Below are positions 1 to 5,371 of a stretch of 5,371 nt of DNA, piece after piece (positions within the stretch are counted from its first letter, which is position 1; the number at the start of each line of letters is the position of its first letter). The DNA lies in contig DPLM01000205.1 of assembly GCA_003541985.1 (NCBI GenBank), positions 1 through 5,371 of the forward strand, read 5' to 3'. The translations under genes and the position numbers were made by a program. The DNA is from Deltaproteobacteria bacterium. Its GTDB lineage: Bacteria; SAR324; NAC60-12. A model generated the notes under the pieces. The model searched no databases, was not told where the DNA came from, and saw only the letters and a list, made by a program, of their open reading frames with translations.

Positions 1-99
1 AAGGTCGAACCGGATCACAATAGGATCTAAATTCTGGGTGATGAAAACAATACTCAGGTAAAGAAATCCGGCGAAGAATACGAGCCAGAGATAGCGCAT
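1..99 (-). CDS. LapA-like (DUF1049) small inner-membrane protein, N-terminal fragment
   Basis: Seen: an open frame starts at ATG 97-99 and reads leftward off the window edge, giving 33 residues that begin MRYLWLVFFAGFLYLSIVFI and continue TQNLDPIVIRFDL. Residues 3-20 form one hydrophobic membrane segment after a single Arg. The QN-x-[DE]-P-[IV]-x-[IV]-x-F stretch right after it is the hallmark of the LapA/YciS (DUF1049) family, whose members are about 90-110 residues with two membrane helices. In E. coli the LapA/LapB pair controls lipopolysaccharide synthesis, but many family members are uncharacterised, so role transfer is tentative. No in-frame ATG, GTG or TTG lies between this ATG and an upstream in-frame stop at 124-126, so the start is forced. 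A full AAGGAGG lies at 102-108, only 2 nt from the ATG, which is unusually close. The C-terminal two thirds are outside the window, so the family call rests on a short segment. Confidence 0.58.
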   Translation of the reverse strand, partial: MRYLWLVFFAGFLYLSIVFITQNLDPIVIRFDL

Positions 100-203
100 A
101 GCCTCCTTGGTACTGGGAGTAGGTTACAGTGATGGTATTCACTTCCGCCAGAGCCAACATTGTGGGTGTTTTTAGAATACCGACCGTCTCTGGAAACCAG
201 GTT

Positions 204-233
204 ACTATCCCTTACTTTATCGCCGAGTGTCAA
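204..233 (-). promoter_or_regulatory. Candidate sigma70 promoter for the LapA-like gene
   Basis: On the minus strand a perfect TTGACA (228-233) is followed after 18 bp by GATAGT (204-209), which matches TATAAT at 4 of 6 positions. Transcription would start near 197 and leave a leader of about 97 nt before the ATG at 99. This is the strongest promoter-like match in the gap. A short inverted repeat, ctggaaaccag (190-200), lies around the predicted start point. No transcription data are available. Confidence 0.45.
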
Positions 234-243
234 GATCTTGGCA
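228..243. promoter_or_regulatory. Imperfect 16-bp palindrome spanning both divergent -35 boxes (candidate operator)
   Basis: The sequence TGTCAAGATCTTGGCA pairs with itself at 7 of 8 positions; the exception is T230 opposite G241. Its left half read on the minus strand is TTGACA and its right half read on the plus strand is TTGGCA, so the palindrome holds both candidate -35 boxes. A dimeric regulator bound here could affect both divergent genes. Equally, the symmetry may just result from two abutting -35 hexamers plus a central AGATCT-like core. Confidence 0.35.
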
Positions 244-265
244 ATGCTAGACGCGAGTCTGTAAG
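238..265 (+). promoter_or_regulatory. Weak candidate promoter for the exported small protein gene
   Basis: TTGGCA (238-243) is followed after 16 bp by TGTAAG (260-265), a 4 of 6 match to TATAAT. The predicted start near 272 would leave a leader of about 33 nt. The match is weak, and is supported mainly by its position and by its symmetry with the stronger minus-strand promoter. Confidence 0.25.
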
Positions 266-304
266 AGTTCTTTCAACTTTTTTGGATATTCAAGACGGAG
301 AATA

Positions 305-781
305 ATGAGAATTTGCAGGGCTTTAGTGCTCTTGATAAGTGTATTGGAGTTTTGTGCTGTACCCGTAGTTGCTGTGGAACTCTCACTACTTGATGAGTCG
401 CGTCAAACCTGTGATTCTTTGCGTCAGGGGGTAGGCTTTTCAGAATTGCGCTCTGATCCGATGTGGAAGGACCTGCGCTTTCGCTACCAATTTGATGACC
501 AGACTGGCAACTGCAAATTCTCCGGCTTTGAACTGCACCTGGATTCTTGGCAGCGTTCCCTGATGGATAACCTACTGCAAGGACTATCAGTGCATTACAG
601 ATCACGATTCAGCCCTGATTTCTGGAATTTGACCAATTGGGTTCAGGAAGAACAACCTCTGAGTCGAATTCAGGTCTTTCGCAATCAGGAATTTTCTTTC
701 TCTATCACTCCTGATGCACAGGGTCACCCTGGTGCACTAATCCAGTTCACAACACTGCCAGGCGAATTTCTTGATCAGTGA
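305..781 (+). CDS. Exported protein of unknown function, 158 residues
   Basis: I do not recognise this family. The start at ATG 305 is supported by GGAG at 297-300, 4 nt upstream, and by the signal peptide that follows immediately. That signal has Arg at residues 2 and 5, a hydrophobic core at about 6-22, and a likely signal peptidase I site after VVA (residue 23). LEFC at 14-17 is not a convincing lipobox because Phe precedes Cys. The mature part is about 135 residues with no further membrane segment. It contains two cysteines, C36 and C70, which could form a disulfide after export. It is rich in aromatic residues and Gln/Asp, with a helical-looking stretch at about 79-98 (LDSWQRSLMDNLLQGLSVHY) and a probable beta-rich C-terminus around RIQVFRNQEFSFSI and GALIQFTTL. 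Likely location is periplasmic or extracellular. It is transcribed divergently from the LapA-like gene and convergently with the hydrolase. The coding call rests on signal peptide, ribosome binding site and uninterrupted length; homology is untested. Confidence 0.68.
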   Translation: MRICRALVLLISVLEFCAVPVVAVELSLLDESRQTCDSLRQGVGFSELRSDPMWKDLRFRYQFDDQTGNCKFSGFELHLDSWQRSLMDNLLQGLSVHYRSRFSPDFWNLTNWVQEEQPLSRIQVFRNQEFSFSITPDAQGHPGALIQFTTLPGEFLDQ

Positions 782-1795
782 TCATCGGGAGTCGAATTCC
801 TCACAACCTCGCAGTCCCTGAGCCTTCCCCCACTCGTACATGTATTCAGAGACCTGTAGCAGCGCCACAGGATCTCCCGGATTAATGTGGTCTCCCGGCA
901 GCCAGAGTTCAGACTTTGGCTCTGGTGACGCATTCCAAAGTAATTTGTAGGAAGTTTGCGGCGCAAGGCGGTCGTCACGCCCATTGATGAAGTGGATGGG
1001 AGTGTTCCGAATATTGGGTAAATAGGCTTCCATTTCACCATATTCCAAGAGCGTCGAGAGGAACCAGGCAAGGCTACCGGCCAGCACTCGTAGTCCAAGA
1101 TCCTTACTCCAAGCAATTAGTCCTTCCGGCTCTGAGGGCATTTTGTAGTGAATGCGGCCTTGTCGGACAAACTCACGGTTAAAGAGTCCTTCAAAATCTG
1201 TGAACGCATAAATCAGCAATAACCCTGAAACGTTTTCATTCTCCAAGCTGGCTAGAGCCGCAGTGAAGGGAGCTCCGAAGCTTCCCCCAGCTAGCACAAC
1301 TTGTTCTGTGAAGCGAGCATCTCCGTCTAGAGAACCATTGGTATGTCGTAGCAGCGCTTGTAAGGCACCAAGAGTGTGGAGCATTTCCAGGCGAATCAAC
1401 TCTCCCATATTCCACCACTCAGCAACTCCATAGCTCAGCCAAGCCTGTTTGCTGACATATTTTCTAATCGGGTGCTCCATCGCCACAGTATTGGCTGGAT
1501 CATTGAGGACAGCACTTCCATCCAGCAGATTCTTACCTTGTTGCACTCCGGTGAGTAGAATAGAAGTGTCACAACGCAGACCTCGAGGGTTTCCTCGAAA
1601 CCAAGCAGTGGTTTTTCGTTCGGGATTGCTGATAGATTGGATTTTCCACTGCTTGGTATCAAGTTCACGAACTTGCCAGCGTGGGATCTCTTCTAGTTCA
1701 ATGGGTTGGCGAATTTGCTCCAATTTCCAGTAGCTTATTCCCAAAAAGAAGGTCAGCCCTAGCAGTAGTACTCTCCCCATCCAGCGCAGCATCAT
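782..1795 (-). CDS. Membrane-anchored alpha/beta hydrolase, 337 residues
   Basis: Seen: residues 1-22 carry Arg4 and Arg8 around a hydrophobic run (VLLLGLTFFLGI), a signal anchor or uncleaved signal sequence, with no clear cleavage site. The soluble part has the alpha/beta hydrolase landmarks in order: a strand and turn ILLTGVQQGK (79-88) where the oxyanion loop normally lies, a nucleophile elbow GGSFGA with Ser172, the acid turn NGRDDRLAP with Asp275 as the likely acid (Asp274 is the alternative), and GDH with His303. Family knowledge: such a set hydrolyses esters, amides or similar bonds; no signature of a specific esterase, lipase or peptidase was recognised, so the substrate is unknown. 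Inference: the catalytic domain faces the periplasm. ATG 1793-1795 is immediately followed by a second ATG. The ribosome binding site is weak, with only TTGGA upstream. The next upstream in-frame stop is at 1850-1852, with no better start between. The gene lies 196 bp downstream of the TPR-CHAT gene on the same strand, and its stop directly abuts that of the convergent exported-protein gene. Confidence 0.85.
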   Translation of the reverse strand: MMLRWMGRVLLLGLTFFLGISYWKLEQIRQPIELEEIPRWQVRELDTKQWKIQSISNPERKTTAWFRGNPRGLRCDTSILLTGVQQGKNLLDGSAVLNDPANTVAMEHPIRKYVSKQAWLSYGVAEWWNMGELIRLEMLHTLGALQALLRHTNGSLDGDARFTEQVVLAGGSFGAPFTAALASLENENVSGLLLIYAFTDFEGLFNREFVRQGRIHYKMPSEPEGLIAWSKDLGLRVLAGSLAWFLSTLLEYGEMEAYLPNIRNTPIHFINGRDDRLAPQTSYKLLWNASPEPKSELWLPGDHINPGDPVALLQVSEYMYEWGKAQGLRGCEEFDSR

Positions 1796-1950
1796 GATTC
1801 CAAGTGATGATTCAATGATGTCTCCAGATAATCCCTTGATGGCCTGTTTTCAGAAACGTTTTGAGCAAGTTTTTGACCTTTTGTCACAGAATGTACAAAC
1901 TGTAGAAGGTGATAACGGAAGTCTAAGGAGGCCGGCTGTAAGGAGAGAAA

Positions 1951-1976
1951 GCAGGAAGTAGATGAAATCTCCCTGC
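1951..1976 (-). terminator. Candidate intrinsic terminator after the TPR-CHAT gene
   Basis: Reading the minus strand, GCAGGGAG and CTTCCTGC form an 8-bp stem with one G-U pair around a 10-nt loop. The stem is followed by TTTCTCTCCTT (1940-1950), which is T-rich but not a pure T run. The hairpin begins 15 nt past the TPR-CHAT stop codon, a typical terminator distance. The imperfect T tract suggests partial termination, so some read-through into the hydrolase gene is possible. Confidence 0.4.
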
Positions 1977-1991
1977 TGTGGAAGTGACTGG

Positions 1992-4900
1992 CTACTCGTG
2001 GCGACCTACCATGGCAAAAGCACCCCAATAGAAGGGGCTGCCCCAGCGGAAGTCCTTAACCATCTCAAGACGAGCCTCTCGCATGGCCTCCCTTGGAGGA
2101 AAACCATCTAGGTACTTGTCGTAAAACTTGGTCATCAGGAGTTGAGTACCATCATCAGAGACTTCCCAAAAAGAATTGATTACGGAGTCGACACCAGCTT
2201 CCTGGAAGGAGCGGCGTAGACCATAGACTCCTTCACCTTCGTGGATCTCACCTAGACCAGTTTCACAAGCAGATAGAATGACAAGGCGAGTACCAGTCAA
2301 GTTTAGACTGAGCACTTCCATCGCAGTCAATACTCCGTCGTTGTCCGTATCGATTTCACCCAACAGCGGAGCATTCGGATTCAACCCAGCAAAGGCTAAA
2401 CCAGCACGCAACAAAGGGTTATCTGCTGGAGGTGGGATAGGATTTTGACTACCACGCTGCATGCCCACGATGCGTTTGGTCAGACGTTCCTGTTCTTTCA
2501 GAAAAAAACCATGAGTCGCAATATGGAGAATCTCAGGAACCTTCTCAGCGTTGTAACTGCGTAACTCTTTCTCCTCAGCTGCAGCCCGAGTGAAAAAGGT
2601 TGTGCTGCGCTCCTTGTCGCCCGCAACCTCTTCAATTACTTTACCTTCTTTCTCAGCGCCGGGAAGAGGACTGAAGTTTAGCCCACGCAGGCCGTTACCC
2701 ATACGAATGCCAGAGTTTACCGTTGCTGAACGTTTACTGGAAGCAACTAGGCGAGCTTCTGGAGAATTGCTGATCTCATCGGAATCATAGTCTGGACCAG
2801 CAATGATCAGTACATCACCTTCGGCGGGTTCCAGCGGATCTATGACCAAATCTCGAGCAGAACTGATTAACCGCAGGTTCAGGGTCTCGATCAGGTACTG
2901 ATCCTCAAAATCAACCAATGCGTCAAAGGGCAAAACATTCAGCACACTGTCTGGGATCAGGAAGATCGAATCCTTGTCTTCCAGGAATTCAGTGATTGGA
3001 TCCCAGAGTGGCTCATAGAGTTCTTGGGCAATCGTTTTGATATCTTCCTCAATGACAGTAACGTCCATCATATAATCACGCAACTCCATGATCATGTCTT
3101 TGAATGGCTCCAGTTCTTCATAATTATAGAAGTAGAGTTCACCATTATTCAGGATGACGACACAGAGTGACCACTCATCATTTTCATCACGGTAGGTGAA
3201 AAAATCGACCAGCGCGTGTTCCTCACCGACAGCATCAAGCACATCCTTAACACTGACCTGCTGAATTGCCTGCCGAAAGACAGCACTCGCTTCTCCCAGA
3301 CGTAGTTGAAGGCCATTGACCCTATTTTCGAGATCGTTGATCAACTGAGGAAAGTTGTTACGAGTTTCTGGAGTAGGGCCAGAGAGTGTCAAGGCAGCCA
3401 ACTCCTTGCGGGCAGCGGTTAACTCTTCCGTGATAACTTGCAACTCCGGAGAGTCTGCCATCTGAACTACCTGCTGAGTTTCACTGGTGATCTTCAGTAG
3501 CAGTCCTTTGCGTCGGAGGCTGATATCAAAAATGTCTCGAGCTGTGCGTTCGTCGTCTAATTCAATCAGCAACCGAATATAAGCATCTAACTCAGGGCGA
3601 TAGAGATTGATATAGGACTGACGGGTATTGTCACCGGCTACCCAGAGAATTCGGTTCAGAAATTTGTTACGGCGCTGATAGCCCAACTGCCGTGTTTCGT
3701 AGGCGTAATCTAGTTCCCCCATCTCATGCTGGAGATTGGCCAGATTGTTCAAAGTTTCAAAAGTGTAAGGGTGTAATTCTCCAAGGACCTTGTTCTGTAA
3801 TTCAAGCGTTTCCTGGAAAAGTTCCAGAGCCTCGTATTCACGACCTTGTTCAAAGTAGAGCATGGCGAGATCATTCATACTACGTAGCACGTCTTCATGT
3901 TCCTGCCCTCCAAATAGTTCGGTACGCAGTTCGAGGACACGAACCAGAGTTTCTTCTGCTTGTTCCAGTTCGCCAAGTTGTGTTTGAACTCGGCCACTAT
4001 TATTAAGTGCCTTGAGTGTGTCCTGGTGCTTTTCTCCGTAGAGTTCCTTCCAGATTTCGTAAGCTTCAAGAAAATTGGTTTCTGCTTGTTCCGATTTTTG
4101 GTCAATCAGGTAGAGGTAAGCCAGGTTGTTAATGCTGGCAACCGTGTTTGGGTGAGTGAGGCCGAAGACCTGCTTGTTGAGTTCAATGACTCGCTGATAG
4201 GTCCGCTCCGCTCGGCTGAAGTCTCCTTGCGCCTCGTAGAGCATGGCAATGTTGTTGTTGAGCGCCAGTGAGGTTGGGTGCTCTTTGCCTTGCTCCACTT
4301 GGGAAAGTGCCAGTGCTTTCTGGTAGAGTGGTTCAGCTTCGTCATAGAGTCCTTGGCTTTCCAGGACAAGAGCCAAGTTGTTCATGATAGAGATGGTCTG
4401 AGGTGCGCCTTCACCAAGTGCAGCACTCATTGCTTGCAGTGCCTGTCGATAGGTGGCCTCGGATTGCTGCAACTGGCCAAGCCGACGGTAGATGCCAGCC
4501 AGATTGTTCAGATCTCCTGCTGTGTTTGGATGAGCATCACCAAGAATTTGTTGGTCGATTTCGTATACTTCTTGGTAGTAGCGAAGGGATGCAACAAAGT
4601 TGTTAGTGTTTTCATAGAGTTGAGCAAGATGACTTTTTGCATCGATCACCAGTGGATCTGCAATTCCAAGTAGTTGTTCTGACGCTGCGATCACTTCCAG
4701 GAACATCGGCTCTGCTTCATCAGGACGTCCCAACTGTCGATACAACTCTGCCAATCGTTCCTTGGTCTCCAACGTCTGTGTTTCCTCAGGTCCCTGAACC
4801 TTTGTTCGTAGGGCATAACTCTGCTCCAGTGGTTCTAGAGCAGGGCGTAATTTGCCTTGGCGCTGATAAAGCTGCGCTAGGTCTTCCAGGATATTGATAG

Positions 4901-5371
4901 TAGGCAAAGCTTCTGCCCCAACTGCTGTCACGAGAGTTGCTTGAGCATCTTGTAAGCGCTGCTCTGCCAGTTCGTAGAGCTGCAAGTCCGCATCATTATT
5001 TGCCAAGGTCTGTAACCGCATGATCGTTCGGAGATCCTGTGCCCCCAAGGCTTCAGAGGAGATAAGATAGGCCTTTTCATAAACGACGTCGGCCATCTCG
5101 TATTCACCCAACTCGGCAAAGAATCTTCCGTACTGATCAAGAATCTGCAAAACGATGTTGGAGTTAGTTCCCTGCTGCTCTATGGCAATGACCAGAGTCT
5201 CTTGGTAGAGTTCATTGGCGATTTCCAGTTCACCCAGTTTTCCATATAACAGTGCCTGAAGTAAATAAGCCCGAAGAGTTCGTTCATCTCGTGGTCCAAA
5301 GTGCTGATCCGCTAACTCACGAGCTTCTAGAACCTTATCCAGACTGTTTTCCAGTTCACCAAATTCAAACT
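1992..5371 (-). CDS. TPR-CHAT caspase-like protease, 5'-truncated by the window edge (at least 1125 residues)
   Basis: The frame stays open from the stop TAG (1992-1994) to the right edge. The TTG at 5148-5150 is an internal Leu inside a TPR helix, not a start. Numbering visible residues from 5369: residues 1-570 are about 13 tandem 42-residue TPRs of kinesin-light-chain type (LNNLA-x-LY...G....AE..Y..AL......G..HP.T). Residues 571-704 are helical, including an RRKG motif (619-622) and a likely antiparallel coiled coil at about 640-695. Residues 705-1125 form a CHAT domain (Pfam family of clan CD peptidases, related to caspases and separase). Catalytic His953 is in LHIATHGFF and Cys1035 in LVILSACETGLG. 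Other CHAT landmarks are IPDSVLNVLPFDAL, LPGAEKEG, NPLLRAGLAFAGLN, and the C-terminal PFYWGAFAMVG. An EF-hand-like loop occupies 1007-1018. No signal peptide or membrane segment is visible, but the N-terminus is missing. Inferred role: a regulated cysteine protease, probably cytoplasmic, with the TPR array recognising an activator or substrate. The partner is unknown. Next downstream on the same strand is the hydrolase, beyond a possible terminator. Confidence 0.95.
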   Translation of the reverse strand, partial: FEFGELENSLDKVLEARELADQHFGPRDERTLRAYLLQALLYGKLGELEIANELYQETLVIAIEQQGTNSNIVLQILDQYGRFFAELGEYEMADVVYEKAYLISSEALGAQDLRTIMRLQTLANNDADLQLYELAEQRLQDAQATLVTAVGAEALPTINILEDLAQLYQRQGKLRPALEPLEQSYALRTKVQGPEETQTLETKERLAELYRQLGRPDEAEPMFLEVIAASEQLLGIADPLVIDAKSHLAQLYENTNNFVASLRYYQEVYEIDQQILGDAHPNTAGDLNNLAGIYRRLGQLQQSEATYRQALQAMSAALGEGAPQTISIMNNLALVLESQGLYDEAEPLYQKALALSQVEQGKEHPTSLALNNNIAMLYEAQGDFSRAERTYQRVIELNKQVFGLTHPNTVASINNLAYLYLIDQKSEQAETNFLEAYEIWKELYGEKHQDTLKALNNSGRVQTQLGELEQAEETLVRVLELRTELFGGQEHEDVLRSMNDLAMLYFEQGREYEALELFQETLELQNKVLGELHPYTFETLNNLANLQHEMGELDYAYETRQLGYQRRNKFLNRILWVAGDNTRQSYINLYRPELDAYIRLLIELDDERTARDIFDISLRRKGLLLKITSETQQVVQMADSPELQVITEELTAARKELAALTLSGPTPETRNNFPQLINDLENRVNGLQLRLGEASAVFRQAIQQVSVKDVLDAVGEEHALVDFFTYRDENDEWSLCVVILNNGELYFYNYEELEPFKDMIMELRDYMMDVTVIEEDIKTIAQELYEPLWDPITEFLEDKDSIFLIPDSVLNVLPFDALVDFEDQYLIETLNLRLISSARDLVIDPLEPAEGDVLIIAGPDYDSDEISNSPEARLVASSKRSATVNSGIRMGNGLRGLNFSPLPGAEKEGKVIEEVAGDKERSTTFFTRAAAEEKELRSYNAEKVPEILHIATHGFFLKEQERLTKRIVGMQRGSQNPIPPPADNPLLRAGLAFAGLNPNAPLLGEIDTDNDGVLTAMEVLSLNLTGTRLVILSACETGLGEIHEGEGVYGLRRSFQEAGVDSVINSFWEVSDDGTQLLMTKFYDKYLDGFPPREAMREARLEMVKDFRWGSPFYWGAFAMVGRHE
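3660..5371 (-). repeat. Tandem 126-bp repeats coding for about 13 TPR units
   Basis: The protein in this stretch divides into consecutive 42-residue units starting at visible residues 33, 75, 117, 159, 201, 243, 285, 327, 369, 411, 453, 496 and 538, preceded by 32 residues of an incomplete unit at the edge. Only the unit at 453-495 has 43 residues, with one extra residue near GGQEHED. Units from residue 285 onward carry the NN(L/I)A core, while the earlier ones are more divergent. At DNA level only the core coding NNLA is visibly alike between units, so the array is old rather than recently amplified. The periodicity also explains the many overlapping spurious frames across this region. Confidence 0.9.

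Noticed and set aside
1..160. Minus-strand frame from ATG 158-160, open to the left edge, overlapping the LapA-like frame
   Set aside because: It lacks a ribosome binding site and has no recognisable features, whereas the competing frame has a membrane segment and the QN-x-[DE]-P family motif.
311..358. Lipoprotein signal in the exported protein (LEFC)
   Set aside because: Phe directly before Cys breaks the lipobox, and a better signal peptidase I site (VVA) follows a few residues later.
273..605. 110-codon minus-strand frame antisense to the exported-protein gene
   Set aside because: It covers the promoter side and the signal-peptide region of a gene with better start evidence. Its sequence is Ser/Gln/His-rich with no domain, and no ribosome binding site was noted.
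1796..1991. Promoter for the hydrolase in the gap before it
   Set aside because: Several A/T-rich stretches and a TTGTAC were examined on the minus strand, but none has a credible -10 at 16-18 bp.
1792..2028. A 78-codon minus-strand frame starting inside the 3' end of the TPR-CHAT gene, crossing the whole gap and ending in an ATGA overlap with the hydrolase start
   Set aside because: The overlap looks like translational coupling, but the first part is an out-of-frame reading of the CHAT C-terminus, the composition is not protein-like, no ribosome binding site was evident, and the candidate terminator hairpin lies within it. Treated as chance.
3692..4897. Series of plus-strand and alternate minus-strand frames of 60-131 codons across the TPR region
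   Set aside because: They are shadows of the 126-bp periodic coding repeat; a repeat length divisible by three keeps the other frames open as well.
5148..5150. TTG as the start of the TPR-CHAT protein
   Set aside because: The frame remains open to the window edge and the upstream 73 residues continue the same TPR pattern (for example YGKLGELEIANELYQETL), so this is an internal Leu.
1992..5371. Assignment as the type III-E CRISPR TPR-CHAT (Csx29) or a gasdermin-activating protease
   Set aside because: No CRISPR repeats, Cas7-11-like gene or gasdermin-like gene is in the window, and the TPR array is much longer than I would expect for Csx29. The right flank is unseen, so this is unproven rather than excluded.

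Overview
The window looks like a chromosomal segment of a Gram-negative bacterium. The leftmost gene start resembles a LapA-type (DUF1049) inner-membrane protein, the next gene carries a Sec-type signal peptide, and sigma70-like promoter elements are visible. The sequence does not allow a closer taxonomic placement. No rRNA, tRNA, CRISPR array, insertion sequence or integrase was seen.

Layout from left to right. (1) Positions 1-99, minus strand: the first 33 codons of a small LapA-like membrane protein that runs off the left edge. (2) Positions 100-304: a divergent intergenic region with two candidate back-to-back promoters. Their -35 boxes are the two halves of one imperfect 16-bp palindrome at 228-243. 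(3) Positions 305-781, plus strand: an unrecognised 158-residue exported protein with two mature-region cysteines. (4) Positions 782-1795, minus strand: a 337-residue membrane-anchored alpha/beta hydrolase with an intact Ser-Asp-His set. It meets gene 3 tail to tail with no intervening base. (5) Positions 1796-1991: a 196-bp gap holding a hairpin that could end transcription of the gene to its right. (6) Positions 1992-5371, minus strand: a very large TPR-CHAT protein, a clan CD caspase/separase-like peptidase. At least 1125 residues are visible and its N-terminus lies beyond the right edge.

The main feature of interest is the TPR-CHAT protein. About 13 tandem 42-residue kinesin-light-chain-type TPRs, most with an Asn-Asn ladder, lead through a helical linker into a CHAT domain with the His/Cys dyad intact (visible residues H953 and C1035). 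A textbook EF-hand-type calcium loop, DTDNDGVLTAME, sits just before the catalytic Cys strand. The architecture suggests a regulated protease in which the TPR array senses a protein or peptide. No substrate, gasdermin or CRISPR partner is present in the window. The nearest same-strand gene downstream is the membrane-anchored hydrolase, but a functional link is only a hypothesis. The hairpin and 196-bp gap argue that the two genes are at most loosely co-transcribed.
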